Below are positions 9,395-18,542 of a stretch of DNA of 64,000 bases, in pieces; the stretch's first letter is position 1, and each line of letters begins with the position of its first letter. Source of the DNA: Gymnodinialimonas sp. 202GB13-11 (GTDB taxonomy: Bacteria > Pseudomonadota > Alphaproteobacteria > Rhodobacterales > Rhodobacteraceae); assembly GCF_040932485.1 (NCBI RefSeq), contig NZ_JBFRBH010000001.1, positions 1,550,001-1,614,000 of the forward strand, written 5' to 3'. The notes beneath the pieces are model-generated. The model was not told the DNA's origin. It searched no databases and worked only from the letters and a program-made list of their open reading frames with translations. A program made the position numbers and the translations under genes.

Positions 9395-10185
9395 GCCTCC
9401 GACAGAGAAAGCGCGTCGATCTGCACGGCGCCAAGCCGCCCGCCATAGGCATCAGCCAGCGTCTCTGCCGTGAAGGTTGTGGCCACCGGCCCTTCGGCAA
9501 TGCGGCGCAGGTTGACCAGCATTACATGGTCAAAATAATCCGCCACAGTGCTCAGATCATGGTGCACTGCAACCACGCTGCGCCCTTCGGCCTTGAGGGA
9601 CTTCAAGACCTCAATGATCGCCGCCTCTGTCGCGGCGTCCACACCGGCAAAAGGTTCATCCAAAAGGAAAAGATCAGCCTCCTGCGCCAAGGCACGAGCC
9701 AGGAAAACACGCTGCTGCTGGCCACCTGAAAGCTGCCCGATCTGTCGGTCCGCAAAGTCGGCCATGCCCACGCGATCAAGGCAGCCGCGTGCTTTCGCTC
9801 TATGCGCCCCGGTGATCCGCCGCCACAGCCCGACCTGCCCGTAAAGGCCCATCAAGACGACATCCAGTGCCGTCGTCGGAAAATCCCAATCCACGCTGGC
9901 ACGCTGCGGCACATAGGCGATGCGGTCGCGGACGCGGTCCACCTCCCGGCCAAACACATTCACCTCGCCCGAGACTTTCGGGATCAGACCAAGCGCTGCC
10001 TTCAGAAAGGTCGACTTCCCGGCCCCGTTCGGCCCCACGATCGCTGACATCGCCCCGACCGGAAAGGTCGCATCCAGCGAGAACAGCGCTGGCTTTTCGC
10101 CATAACTGACGGTCAAACCCCGCACGGCGAGAGGGCTGGCAGCGTCTAGTGGTTCAGGCGATTGGATCAGGGTCAGGTCTGCCAT
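9391..10185 (-). CDS. Metal ABC transporter ATP-binding protein
   Basis: 264 residues with Walker A GPNGAGKST (51-59), ABC signature LSGGQ (152-156), Walker B DLFLLDE (171-177) and the switch histidine in VAVHHDL. It energises manganese/iron-type uptake. It begins one base after the binding-protein gene and overlaps the next permease gene, so the subunits are translated as a coupled set. The N-terminal ~20 residues precede the usual first strand and are low-complexity. Confidence 0.95.
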   Translation of the reverse strand: MADLTLIQSPEPLDAASPLAVRGLTVSYGEKPALFSLDATFPVGAMSAIVGPNGAGKSTFLKAALGLIPKVSGEVNVFGREVDRVRDRIAYVPQRASVDWDFPTTALDVVLMGLYGQVGLWRRITGAHRAKARGCLDRVGMADFADRQIGQLSGGQQQRVFLARALAQEADLFLLDEPFAGVDAATEAAIIEVLKSLKAEGRSVVAVHHDLSTVADYFDHVMLVNLRRIAEGPVATTFTAETLADAYGGRLGAVQIDALSLSEA

Positions 10186-10186
10186 C

Positions 10187-11134
10187 TCAGTTCAGCGTCA
10201 GCGCCCCCTGCATTCCGCCATCCGGCACTTCGCCACCAAGGGCACGGGCGATGGTGGTGACGTTGTGGTCGATCATGCCGATCCATGTGCCCTCATAGGT
10301 GCCATCCGGGCCCATTGCGTCCGAGAACAATTCGCCCCCGATCACGACCTCATGGCCCCGCGCCGCAGCCCCTTCGATCAGCGCGCGGATGTTGCGGTCA
10401 GAAACAGAGCTTTCGACAAAGACAGCGCCGATATCGCGTTCAACAAGCAGGTCCACGAGTTCACCGATACGCTGAAGACCGGCCTCCGATTCCGTGGAAA
10501 TGCCTTGAATGCCAACCACTTCAAAACCGTAGGCCGCCCCAAAATAATTGAATGCATCATGGGCCGTGACCAACACACGCGCCTGTTCCGGCACGGTAGA
10601 CAAGACCTGCTCCGAGTACACCGCCAGTGCCTCGACCTGTTCGCCGTAAGCCTCTGCATTTGCGGTAAAGCTTTCGGCGGCGTCTGGAGCGCTCTCAGAA
10701 AGAGCTGCCGTCACCTCCTGCACGACGCCGGCCCAAAGGTAAGGGTTCATCCAGACATGCGGATCGAATTGATCGCTGTAATTCTCCGACGCAATCAGAC
10801 TGGAAGAGTCCAGCGCCTCGGCGACCGGAATGACCCTGTTGGTCTCGGCCAGCTCCAAAAGGAACTCTTCCAACTGTGCTTCAAGGTAAAGGCCGTGCCA
10901 CAGAACCAAATCCGCACGGGCGATCGCCACAATGTCAGACCGGGTCTGGCGGTAGGCGTGCGGATCGACGCCCGGCCCCATAAGCGCCTGAACGTCAACG
11001 AAATCTCCGCCAATCACCCGCGCGGCGTCGGCGATCATACCGGTCGTGGCAACAACCGAGATTTGCTCCTGCGCATACAGGTTTGTGGGCAGAAGGGCCG
11101 TTGAAAGCAAAATGGCGGGCAATGTGCGCGTCAT
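10187..11134 (-). CDS. Metal ABC transporter substrate-binding protein (SitA/PsaA type)
   Basis: About 315 residues from the ATG at 11134, which opens on a good signal peptide (MTRTLPAILLSTALLPTNLYA). Probable metal ligands in cluster A-I order are His59 (VDPHAY), His126 (FDPHVW), Glu215 (ISTES) and Asp246 (SVSDR). The His-His-Glu-Asp set and the absence of a His-rich loop favour Mn/Fe over Zn. It delivers the metal in the periplasm to the two permeases. Upstream in-frame starts would bury the signal peptide. An inverted repeat upstream is a likely metal-regulator site. Confidence 0.92.
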   Translation of the reverse strand: MTRTLPAILLSTALLPTNLYAQEQISVVATTGMIADAARVIGGDFVDVQALMGPGVDPHAYRQTRSDIVAIARADLVLWHGLYLEAQLEEFLLELAETNRVIPVAEALDSSSLIASENYSDQFDPHVWMNPYLWAGVVQEVTAALSESAPDAAESFTANAEAYGEQVEALAVYSEQVLSTVPEQARVLVTAHDAFNYFGAAYGFEVVGIQGISTESEAGLQRIGELVDLLVERDIGAVFVESSVSDRNIRALIEGAAARGHEVVIGGELFSDAMGPDGTYEGTWIGMIDHNVTTIARALGGEVPDGGMQGALTLN

Positions 11135-11160
11135 TGGCAAGACTCCAAAGAAAAACGCCG

Positions 11161-11209
11161 TCGCATCTGAATATGCGAGGCATTCGCAAGAAGTCAAGAA
11201 TTGCGAATG
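11161..11209. promoter_or_regulatory. Two inverted repeats upstream of the metal transporter operon
   Basis: Bases 11181-11189 (CATTCGCAA) and 11201-11209 (TTGCGAATG) form a perfect 9-base inverted repeat around an 11-base spacer. Beside it, TCGCAT (11161-11166) and ATGCGA (11173-11178) form a second perfect repeat. Both lie 27-75 bases upstream of the binding-protein ATG. The AT-flanked TTGCGAAT-type half-sites resemble sites of Fur-superfamily regulators (Mur/Irr) in alphaproteobacteria. The identity of the regulator is inference. Confidence 0.6.
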
Positions 11210-11233
11210 ATTTTCAAAAACATGTGATGTGCA

Positions 11234-12556
11234 TCAGCCTACGTAGTGCAAGCTACGGAATTTCGACCTGAAATCAGCAACTTCCCGCGCCATGGTTTCG
11301 GGCGTATCACTGCGTAGCGCACGCGCAATGAGAGAGCCCAGTTGCGCCACCTCACCTTCGCCCTGCCCCACGCCCCAACGGACAATCTCAGGCGTCCCGA
11401 TGCGTATCGCGTTCATATCATTGAGAATCTCGGGCGTGGGCACCCCTATCCCGCAGGCAATCAAACCGGCTTTGTAGAGGTGTTTCGACGCCGCCTGCCC
11501 TCCACCAAACTCATGGGCGAGGATCGCAAATTGATGGCTTTGGGTTGTCCCCTCCGCCGTCTCAAAGACCGGGATACCTTCTGATCTCAGCGCTTTAGCC
11601 AGCCCTTGCGCAATCTCGACCATCTTGGCCGCGTAAGCCGCCCCATGCTCGCGCCAATCCAGCAATGTTCGTGCAAGGGCCGCGGATTTGGAGGCGTCGA
11701 AGTTCGCGGTCATGCCGGGAAAGGCAATGGAATCGAGCCGCTCCGCAAGTTCTGCGTCGTTGGTCACGATCAGGCCGCCAGCGGGGCCGCCGAGGCTTTT
11801 GTAGGTGCTCATCGTCATCAGATGGGCTCCTTCGGCCAAGGGATCGGGCCAGGCCTTTCCAGCGAAGAGGCCGCATTGATGGGCGGCGTCCATCAGGACT
11901 TTCGCCCCCACTTCATCGGCGATCTTGCGGACGTCGGCCACGGGATGGGGGAGCAGGTTGAGGGAGCCGCCAAGGGTGATTAGGGCGGGCTGCTCACGCG
12001 TGAGCAATTCTCTAAGCCCTTGAATATCCACGGTATAGCGATCCGCGTTAACCGGATATTCATGAATGTTAAGCCCAAACAGTCCCGCGCAGCCCGCCAT
12101 GTGATGGGTGACATGCCCGCCGATCTCGGCGGGCGGAACGAGGATGGTGTCGCCGGGGTTGCAGGTCGCCATGAAGGCATAGAGGTTGGCCATCGCGCCA
12201 GAGGCCACGCGGATCTCGGCGAAGCGGGCATTGAAGACCTCCGCCGCGAGCGCCGCAGCGATCACCTCGGCCTCCTCAATCGCTTCCAGACCCATCTCGT
12301 ACTTGTCGCCGGGGTAGCCAAGCGACGGACGCGTGCCCATGCCGTTGGCAAGCAGCGCCTCGGCGGCGGGGTTCATCACGTTGGTGGCGGGGTTGAGGTT
12401 GAAACACCGCGCCTCGTGGATGGCTCGGTTTTCCTCGCCGAGGGCGGTGAGGCGCGCGGCGATATCGGGGGTTGGTGCATTGGTCGTTTGGCTGGCGATG
12501 GTCTGGACGAGCGTTTCCGAGTGGGTCGGAACCCAGGGGCGGTGGGCGAGCGTCAT
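11234..12556 (-). CDS. Serine hydroxymethyltransferase-family PLP enzyme (GlyA paralogue)
   Basis: About 440 residues from the ATG at 12556. The fold-type I PLP motif is STYKSLGGPAGG with the Schiff-base lysine near residue 254, where housekeeping GlyA has the THKTLRGPR type; the active-site DAAHQCGLFAG segment precedes it. The N-terminal CFNLNPATNVMNPAAEALL and PSLGYPGDKYEMG segments follow the SHMT plan with changed residues. It is therefore an SHMT superfamily member likely acting on a serine, alpha-methylserine or threonine-like substrate, and not clearly the one-carbon housekeeping enzyme. It stands alone; the metal operon begins 100 bases downstream. Confidence 0.85.
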   Translation of the reverse strand: MTLAHRPWVPTHSETLVQTIASQTTNAPTPDIAARLTALGEENRAIHEARCFNLNPATNVMNPAAEALLANGMGTRPSLGYPGDKYEMGLEAIEEAEVIAAALAAEVFNARFAEIRVASGAMANLYAFMATCNPGDTILVPPAEIGGHVTHHMAGCAGLFGLNIHEYPVNADRYTVDIQGLRELLTREQPALITLGGSLNLLPHPVADVRKIADEVGAKVLMDAAHQCGLFAGKAWPDPLAEGAHLMTMSTYKSLGGPAGGLIVTNDAELAERLDSIAFPGMTANFDASKSAALARTLLDWREHGAAYAAKMVEIAQGLAKALRSEGIPVFETAEGTTQSHQFAILAHEFGGGQAASKHLYKAGLIACGIGVPTPEILNDMNAIRIGTPEIVRWGVGQGEGEVAQLGSLIARALRSDTPETMAREVADFRSKFRSLHYVG

Positions 12557-12843
12557 GGCGGGCTTTCGTGCGGTGGTTTTGGCGGAGTATGACGGGGATC
12601 TCACCTTGCCGCAAACGACTGGCGGCGCATCAAATCCGCAGACCAAAGGTAATCGGCGCTGCTGCAGAGGCGGGCCTCAATATCTCTTACCCAATTGTGG
12701 GCCAACACAAACCTCGACACCGAGGGGAGCTCGGTTCCAGGAGTGCCTTGTAGGAAATTTAGCAACAATGCTTGATGAGAGCATACGAAATAGCCTTAGT
12801 TGCAGTATCGGGCGTGACGTCACCCAAACGAAGGGAGATCGCT
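12557..12843. other. Intergenic region between divergent genes, with a hairpin
   Basis: 287 bases without a convincing gene. It must hold the promoters of the SHMT-like gene and the repeat protein gene. ACCGAG (12719-12724) and CTCGGT (12730-12735) form a perfect 6-base stem with a 5-base loop. AAGGGAGA just before 12844 is the ribosome site of the repeat protein gene. Nothing else is evident. Confidence 0.5.
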
Positions 12844-13842
12844 ATGAGTGCGAAGCAAGGCCTGTTTGAAAGTGATGAGGCTTTCAGAGATCGGATGGAG
12901 CTGGAAGCCAATGAGAAAACGATCAGCCAGTCAACAGGCTCTGAGCCGTCCCAAGGCTTTTTCGAAAGCGATAGGGATTACTCTGAAAGAGTCGCTAAGG
13001 AGGCAGATGAATATACGATCTCGGGAAACACGGGTTCGCCACCACGACAGGGTCTCTTTGAAAGTGAATCCGACTATAGATACAGGCTCGAAGAAGAAGC
13101 CAACGAAAGTATCATTAATCACTCAACCGAAAATTCCCCCCGACAAGGGCTCTTTGAAAACGATACTGACTATAATACAAGGGTTCGCAAAGAGGCAAAT
13201 CAGCGCATTTTGAACGAGCAATCAGACGAAACATATAAAAGAGGCTTGTTTGAAAGTGATTACGAGTATCGACGGAGGATAGACCACGCGGCGAACATAT
13301 CGCAGATTTTAACCAAGCCAAAGGATAAGACAAGGTATCGTCATTCCACATCGTATAATGTGGCTTCGCAAACGGCTACGGTGAATGACCATGAGAGTCC
13401 CGGTACGCTCCTCTTTTTTGGAATTATAGCCGTTTCAGTTGCTGTGGTTTTCTGGGTTTTGCGAACCGCAACGCCTGTTGCTCCTCCTTTAGATATTGAG
13501 GTCGCAGCATATCAGAACGGTTCCACAATACCGTCGCCCCTTTTCGGAAGCGATGTTGGCGAGATTCAAATTCGTGCTCGCTTGGTCAGTGGCAGTACCT
13601 ATCCGGAAGACTTCCAAATTGTAATCAGATATCCAAACGGGGATATACAATCCTGCGCTGCACCGACTTGTCCTGTCAGGCAATATGAGATTCGGACAAT
13701 AGAACTAGGGCCGTCACTATTTGCTCCAAATCGAGCAGGGCGCGATCGAGTAAGCATCGCATTCCAAGCCGGGTGGTACACGATTTATGCGCATTCCGAC
13801 GAAGAAGTGATTTCGCAAACGCGATTTCAAGTCCGTGGGTAG
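12844..13842 (+). CDS. Membrane-anchored protein with five 32-residue GLFESD repeats
   Basis: 332 residues; the ATG at 12844 has a good ribosome site and starts directly at the first repeat. Residues 5-155 are five 32-residue units with the consensus QGLFESDxxYxxRxxxEANxxxI, acidic, Glu/Asn/Arg-rich and without a signal peptide. A hydrophobic segment (about 187-206, LLFFGIIAVSVAVVFWVL) and a C-terminal ~125-residue domain follow, with two cysteines (SCAAPTCPV) and a beta-rich, immunoglobulin-like look. Topology is probably repeats in the cytoplasm and the C-domain in the periplasm. Base composition is clearly AT-richer than its neighbours, which suggests transfer. No function is recognised. 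Confidence 0.8.
   Translation: MSAKQGLFESDEAFRDRMELEANEKTISQSTGSEPSQGFFESDRDYSERVAKEADEYTISGNTGSPPRQGLFESESDYRYRLEEEANESIINHSTENSPRQGLFENDTDYNTRVRKEANQRILNEQSDETYKRGLFESDYEYRRRIDHAANISQILTKPKDKTRYRHSTSYNVASQTATVNDHESPGTLLFFGIIAVSVAVVFWVLRTATPVAPPLDIEVAAYQNGSTIPSPLFGSDVGEIQIRARLVSGSTYPEDFQIVIRYPNGDIQSCAAPTCPVRQYEIRTIELGPSLFAPNRAGRDRVSIAFQAGWYTIYAHSDEEVISQTRFQVRG
12856..13305 (+). repeat. Five tandem 96-bp coding repeats (last partial)
   Basis: Units begin at 12856, 12952, 13048, 13144 and 13240. Each encodes 32 residues opening with (Q/R)G(L/F)FE(S/N)(D/E) and containing Yxx(R)xxxEA. The units are diverged at DNA level but exact in length, so the protein repeat is old and constrained. Confidence 0.85.
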
Positions 13843-13973
13843 TGTTTCCTCCTTTCGCAAATGTCCATCACTTTCTCAAGTTTGCTTTTTCGAATCTCCG
13901 CAGCCCATACTTCGCAAGGCTGTAGATTATAGGCAGGGTGCGTCGCCCTTGCCGCGTCGAGAAGCCACCATGC

Positions 13974-13991
13974 GGAAATCTCGAGATTTCC
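13974..13991. terminator. 18-bp perfect palindrome behind ugpC
   Basis: GGAAATCTCGAGATTTCC lies two bases beyond the ugpC stop codon (13994-13996). As RNA it can fold into a 7-base stem with a UCGA loop, but no U-run follows, so it may be an mRNA-stabilising end, a weak terminator or a protein site. A second imperfect hairpin occupies about 13932-13953. Confidence 0.4.
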
Positions 13992-13993
13992 AG

Positions 13994-15046
13994 TTAGCTG
14001 AGCCGCCGCCCCTCGCCCGCATCAAACAAATGAACGGCGTTTGGCTTCAGCGCGAGGCGCATTTCGCCAGTTTCGGCTTCTTGATCCTTCGGGACCGCTA
14101 CCGAGAACGCCTGCCCCGCCATCTGGCCGTGGAGCAGCCGTTGCGCGCCCAATTCCTCGATGATGTCGACGTTGAAGGTCAGGTCGCCTTGCGGTGACGG
14201 CGTGACATCTTCGGGGCGGATGCCGACCGTGATGGTGCCGGCGTGGCCGTTGACGCCCGCTTGGGGGATAACCTCGCCCCCTTTGAGGGTCACACGCCCC
14301 TGCCCCGCTTTGGCCTCCAGAAGGTTCATCGGCGGCGCGCCCATGAAGCTCGCCACGAAGGTGGAGGCCGGGTGTTCGTAGATCTCGTTCGGGGTGCCGA
14401 TCTGTTCGATATGCCCATTCGAGAGCACGATGATGCGGTCAGCCATGGTCATGGCCTCGACCTGATCGTGGGTTACATACATGGCGGTGGTGCCGAGGCG
14501 GCGTTGCAGGGCGCGGATTTCGATCCGCATCTGGTTGCGGAGTTTGGCGTCGAGGTTCGACAGCGGCTCATCAAACAGGAACAGGTCCGGTTCCCGCACG
14601 ATGGCGCGGCCCATAGCGACGCGTTGGCGTTGGCCGCCGGAGAGTTGCGATGGCCTGCGGTCGAGGAACTCGGTGAGGTTCAGCATCTCAGCCGCTTCGC
14701 GCACCTTGGCGGAGATCGCGCCCCTGTCCATGCCGCGGTTCTTGAGGCCGTAGCCCATGTTCCGCGCCACGGTCATATGCGGGTAGAGCGCGTAGTTCTG
14801 GAACACCATGGCGATGTTACGGTCGGCGGGATCGACATCGTTGACGACACGGTCGCCGATGGAGACCTCGCCTTCAGTGATATCTTCCAGCCCCGCGACC
14901 ATGCGCAGCATCGTGGATTTGCCGCAGCCCGAGGGGCCGACGAGCACGCAAAGCTCACCATCTGGGATGGTGAAGGTGGAGGGTTCCAGCGCCTCGGCGC
15001 CGTTGGGGTAGACCTTGCGGACCTGATTGAGTGTGACTTGTGCCAT
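13994..15046 (-). CDS. ugpC: sn-glycerol-3-phosphate ABC transporter ATP-binding protein UgpC
   Basis: 350 residues of the MalK/UgpC family: Walker [10 protein letters not shown] (37-45), signature LSGGQ (135-139), Walker B DLFLFDE (154-160), and a C-terminal TOBE/OB regulatory domain with the GIRPEDV motif. It powers uptake of glycerol-3-phosphate and glycerophosphodiesters. Last gene of a B-A-E-C operon, the same order as in Escherichia coli without ugpQ. Confidence 0.93.
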   Translation of the reverse strand: MAQVTLNQVRKVYPNGAEALEPSTFTIPDGELCVLVGPSGCGKSTMLRMVAGLEDITEGEVSIGDRVVNDVDPADRNIAMVFQNYALYPHMTVARNMGYGLKNRGMDRGAISAKVREAAEMLNLTEFLDRRPSQLSGGQRQRVAMGRAIVREPDLFLFDEPLSNLDAKLRNQMRIEIRALQRRLGTTAMYVTHDQVEAMTMADRIIVLSNGHIEQIGTPNEIYEHPASTFVASFMGAPPMNLLEAKAGQGRVTLKGGEVIPQAGVNGHAGTITVGIRPEDVTPSPQGDLTFNVDIIEELGAQRLLHGQMAGQAFSVAVPKDQEAETGEMRLALKPNAVHLFDAGEGRRLS

Positions 15047-15057
15047 TCTTGTTGCCT

Positions 15058-15987
15058 TTACTTATCGGATTCCGTCAGGCCCTTCACGAACCAGCTTTGG
15101 AAGAAGACGACGATGAGGACCGGGGGTGTCATCGCGATGATGGCGAGGGCTGCGGCCTGCCCGTAATCGGGCGTCTCGGAGCCGTCGGCGTAGCTCTGCA
15201 CGATCTGGCGGATGCCGCGCACGAGGGTGAAGAGGCTCTCATCCGTCGTGATCAGTGTGGGCCAGAGGTATTGGTTCCAGCCGAAGACGAACATGATGAT
15301 GAACATCGCCGCGATCATGGTGCGCGAGAGGGGCACGAGGATGTCGATAAAGAATTTGACCGGCCCTGCCCCGTCGATGCGCGCGGCCTCGATCAACTCC
15401 TCGGGCACCGACAGGAAGAACTGGCGGAAGAAGAAGGTCGCCGTGGCGGACGCGATGAGCGGGATGATAAGGCCCGCATAGCTGTTGCCCATGCCGTTTT
15501 CGTAAAGGCCGAAGACGGTGATCGAGGTGATGATCTCATACGATGGCAGGATGCGCACTTCGAGGGGCAGGAGCAGCGTGGTGAAGATCATCCAGAACGC
15601 GAGGGTCGCAAACTTGAGGCGGAAGTAGACGATGGCATAGGCGGCCATCATGCCGACGACGATCTTGCCTATGGCAAAGCCCAAGCCAAGGATCAGGGAG
15701 TTGGCCAGCATCGTCACGCCATTCACCGCGTCGGTGAAGCCGCCGTATTCGAACAGGGCCGCGTCGTAGTTGGTGCCGAGTTGGTCGGAGAAGCCGAATT
15801 GCATGCCTTCGCGGTGGACGGTGATGGCGTCCCACGACGAGGTCGCGAAGACCATGTAGACGGGCACCAGCATCAAAAGCGCGCCGGCGATCAGTATCGC
15901 GTGGTCGGCCACATGATCCCAGCGGATGCGTTTGCGGGTGCGTGTGGTTGTGGCGGTCGTGACGCGGGTTTCAGTGATGTCAGCCAT
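15058..15987 (-). CDS. ugpE: sn-glycerol-3-phosphate ABC transporter permease UgpE
   Basis: 309 residues, six predicted membrane segments and the EAA loop ([21 protein letters not shown]) that docks on the ATPase. It follows ugpA by 12 bases and precedes ugpC by 11. The extended cytoplasmic N-terminus contains a Thr/Arg-rich stretch ([11 protein letters not shown]) not needed for the channel. Identity rests on operon order and the MalG-type fold. Confidence 0.92.
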   Translation of the reverse strand: MADITETRVTTATTTRTRKRIRWDHVADHAILIAGALLMLVPVYMVFATSSWDAITVHREGMQFGFSDQLGTNYDAALFEYGGFTDAVNGVTMLANSLILGLGFAIGKIVVGMMAAYAIVYFRLKFATLAFWMIFTTLLLPLEVRILPSYEIITSITVFGLYENGMGNSYAGLIIPLIASATATFFFRQFFLSVPEELIEAARIDGAGPVKFFIDILVPLSRTMIAAMFIIMFVFGWNQYLWPTLITTDESLFTLVRGIRQIVQSYADGSETPDYGQAAALAIIAMTPPVLIVVFFQSWFVKGLTESDK

Positions 15988-15999
15988 ATCCCTGCCCCC

Positions 16000-16881
16000 T
16001 TACGTGTAGTGAATGCGGCGTTCCAGGAAGCGGAACTGCACGATTGTTAATATGAGGACGAGGACCATCAGGACGACCGATTGCGCCGAGGACCCGCCCA
16101 GATCGCCGCCCCGGAAGCCATCGACGTAGACGCGGTAGACGAGCGTCAGTGGATTGTTCCCGGGTTCTCCCTTCACGATGGTGTCGATGATGCCGAACGT
16201 GTCGAAGAGCGAATAGGTGATGTTGATGATCAGGAGGAAGAAGCCGGTGGGGGCGAGCAGCGGGAAGGTGATGTCCCAGAAGCGGCTGGTGCCGGACCGA
16301 TTGTCGATCATCGCTGCTTCGCGCACCGATTGCGGGATCGCCTGAAGGCCGGAGAGGAAGAAGATGAAGTTGACCGGGATTTGCTTCCAGACCGAGACGG
16401 TGATCATCGCGGTGGCGGTATCCCAGTAGTTCACGCCAAGACGGTATTCGTAGCCGAAAAAAGCCAGAAGCTGGGTGATGTTGCCGCGCGATTGGTCAAA
16501 CAGCATCACGCCAATCAGGCCCGCGACGGGCGGCGCGATGGCGTAGACCCACATCAGAAGCGTGCGGTAGGTCTTTGCGCCCCGGATCACCTTGTCGGCC
16601 TTAACTGCCAGCAGAAGGGCAATGCCGAGCGAGAAGAAGGTGACGAGCACGGTGAAGATAACCGTGAAGTTCAGCGCATTGAGGTAATTGGTCGAGTCGA
16701 TCAGGCGGGTGTAGTTCTCAGCGCCTACAAAGGTCGACGTAAACCCGAACATGTCTTGCGCATAGAACGACGACTGCACCGCATAGGCGGCGGGCCAGTA
16801 GAAGAAGATCGCAATGATCACAAGCTGCGGCAGAAGCAGCAGGATCGGAAAGCCGATATGGCCGAAGGCGGCGCGTTTCAT
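16000..16881 (-). CDS. ugpA: sn-glycerol-3-phosphate ABC transporter permease UgpA
   Basis: 293 residues from the ATG at 16881 (MKRAAFGHIGFPILLLLPQL), the usual UgpA opening; a TTG further upstream would add 11 residues. It has six membrane segments and the EAA-like loop (REAAMIDNRSGTSRFWDITFP). It pairs with UgpE to form the inner-membrane channel. The gene is 77 bases behind ugpB. Confidence 0.93.
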   Translation of the reverse strand: MKRAAFGHIGFPILLLLPQLVIIAIFFYWPAAYAVQSSFYAQDMFGFTSTFVGAENYTRLIDSTNYLNALNFTVIFTVLVTFFSLGIALLLAVKADKVIRGAKTYRTLLMWVYAIAPPVAGLIGVMLFDQSRGNITQLLAFFGYEYRLGVNYWDTATAMITVSVWKQIPVNFIFFLSGLQAIPQSVREAAMIDNRSGTSRFWDITFPLLAPTGFFLLIINITYSLFDTFGIIDTIVKGEPGNNPLTLVYRVYVDGFRGGDLGGSSAQSVVLMVLVLILTIVQFRFLERRIHYT

Positions 16882-16958
16882 GGGGGCCCTGTCGTGTCGT
16901 TTTTGTTGGTGCAACGGGGGCCGAATGGCTCGGCCCCCGTCGAATGGTATAGTTTGGC

Positions 16959-18263
16959 TTAGCCCTGCGTCTGCGCGAAACGCTCAAGCAGATCGTTGGC
17001 CTCAGCTTCGATGATCTCGAACGCCTCTTCCACGGTGGCTTCACCGGTCAGGATGCGGCTGTATTCGCGGTTCATCACGTCACGGATCTGGACGTAGAAG
17101 CCCATACGGTAGCCACGGGTGTAATCACCGGCGGGCAGCGAAAGCTGCTGGATGCCAACCTCGGCAGCCGGGAATTCTTCGTAATGGCCCTGTTCACCGG
17201 CGGCGGCATAGGCGGCCGTGGTGATCGGCACATAGCCGGTTTCAGTGTGCCACATGACCTGCGCATCGACGCTGTCGAGATAGTCGAAGAACGCCGCCGT
17301 CGCTGCGTTTTCCTCGGCATCGAAGCCGGACATTGCGAAGAGCGCTGCGCCACCGATGAAGGTTTGCGTGGGTTCGGTCGTTACCGATTCCCAGTAGGGC
17401 AGCATGGTGGCGGAGAAGTTGAATTCCACGCGGTCCGCAATGCCACCGAACGAGCCGGAGGAGCCGAGCCACATGGCAACTTCGCCAGCTTCAAACGGGT
17501 TCTGGTTGTCGCCCCAGCCGGTGCCGTACCAGTTGAACAGACCCGCTTCCTGCCAATCGGCCAGCGCCTGGAAGTGCGCGCGGATGGCGGGGTGGTTCAC
17601 CATGATCTCGGTGTCCGTGCCGTCATAGCCGTTGTTGTTGGAGGCAAACTGCAGGTTGTGGCGCGAGAAGAAGTTCTCGGTAAAGATCCACGGCAGGTGC
17701 GATTGCGCAAGCGGCGCGATGCCGGATTCGAGCAATGCGGGGCCGGTCACTTCGGCGAATTCTTCCCAGGTGGCGGGCGGCTCAACGCCAGCGGCTTCAA
17801 GCGCGTCGGCATTGTAATAGAGGATCGGCGTGGACGAGTTGAACGGCATGCCGATCATCTGGCCATCGCTGTCGGCGTAGAAGTAGCGCACGCCGGCGAT
17901 GTAATCTTCGATGTCGAATTCAACGCCATTCTCGCTGAGGAGCTGCTGAACCGGGATCGTTGCACCCTGTGCGCCGATAACAGTGGCAGCACCGGCGTCA
18001 AAGACCTGCACGATGTTGGGCTGTTCGCCCGCGCGGAACGCGGCAATCGCGGCGGTCAGAGTTTCTTCGTAGGTGCCCTTGAAGACGGGAGTCAGGACAT
18101 AGTCCGACTGGCTGGCGTTGAAATCGGCAACCAGCTGGTTGACGGTTTCACCCAGTTGGCCGCCCATGGCGTGCCAGAATTCGATCTCGGTCTGCGCTTG
18201 CGCGGCACCACCGACCATGAGGCCGGCCGCAAGGCCAAGCGATAGTGTGGTCTTAAGGGTCAT
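16959..18263 (-). CDS. ugpB: sn-glycerol-3-phosphate-binding periplasmic protein UgpB
   Basis: 434 residues from the ATG at 18263, which opens a clear signal peptide ending at GGAAQAQ. UgpB hallmarks are EFWHAMGGQLGE, VFKGTYEETLTA and QVFDAGAATVIGAQG near the N-terminus, and the tail YTRGYRMGFYVQIRDVMNRE. It captures glycerol-3-phosphate or glycerophosphocholine in the periplasm. First gene of the operon; Pho-box-like sites lie about 220-270 bases upstream, consistent with the PhoB control known for this family. Confidence 0.95.
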   Translation of the reverse strand: MTLKTTLSLGLAAGLMVGGAAQAQTEIEFWHAMGGQLGETVNQLVADFNASQSDYVLTPVFKGTYEETLTAAIAAFRAGEQPNIVQVFDAGAATVIGAQGATIPVQQLLSENGVEFDIEDYIAGVRYFYADSDGQMIGMPFNSSTPILYYNADALEAAGVEPPATWEEFAEVTGPALLESGIAPLAQSHLPWIFTENFFSRHNLQFASNNNGYDGTDTEIMVNHPAIRAHFQALADWQEAGLFNWYGTGWGDNQNPFEAGEVAMWLGSSGSFGGIADRVEFNFSATMLPYWESVTTEPTQTFIGGAALFAMSGFDAEENAATAAFFDYLDSVDAQVMWHTETGYVPITTAAYAAAGEQGHYEEFPAAEVGIQQLSLPAGDYTRGYRMGFYVQIRDVMNREYSRILTGEATVEEAFEIIEAEANDLLERFAQTQG

Positions 18264-18484
18264 TCGTTTCTCCCATCTCTCCGCAGCCGGAACAGGCTGC
18301 CGTTTCCGCGACTGCCTGCCGTTCATTGGGCAGGTCGTGTCATTTTCGAAAAGAGGCACGTGCGCTGGCACGATCCCCCCAATCATCATGTCGCGTGGGA
18401 GAAGCCTACACAGCGCGTGCGCGAACGCAAACGAAATGAAACGCGCCTGCCCCGGCGACATTGAGATCGGCATAGGGGGAGTCG

Positions 18485-18532
18485 GTGACAGGTCTATGAC
18501 GGTTCTAGCTAAAACCGTTACAAAACCGTCAC
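18485..18532. promoter_or_regulatory. Two Pho-box-like sites upstream of ugpB
   Basis: Read on the minus strand, 18502-18485 is CCGTCATAGACCTGTCAC, which matches the PhoB consensus CTGTCATAWAWCTGTCAY at 15 of 18 positions. On the plus strand, 18515-18532 is CCGTTACAAAACCGTCAC, 14 of 18. The two sites face each other between mgsA and the ugpB leader. PhoB control is inferred from the match and from known regulation of ugp. Confidence 0.7.
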
Positions 18533-18542
18533 TTAAGTAGGC

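Noticed and set aside
12856-13305. CRISPR-like array at the regular 96-base repeats.
   Set aside because: The regularity is in the protein; the DNA units are diverged and lack identical repeats with unique spacers.
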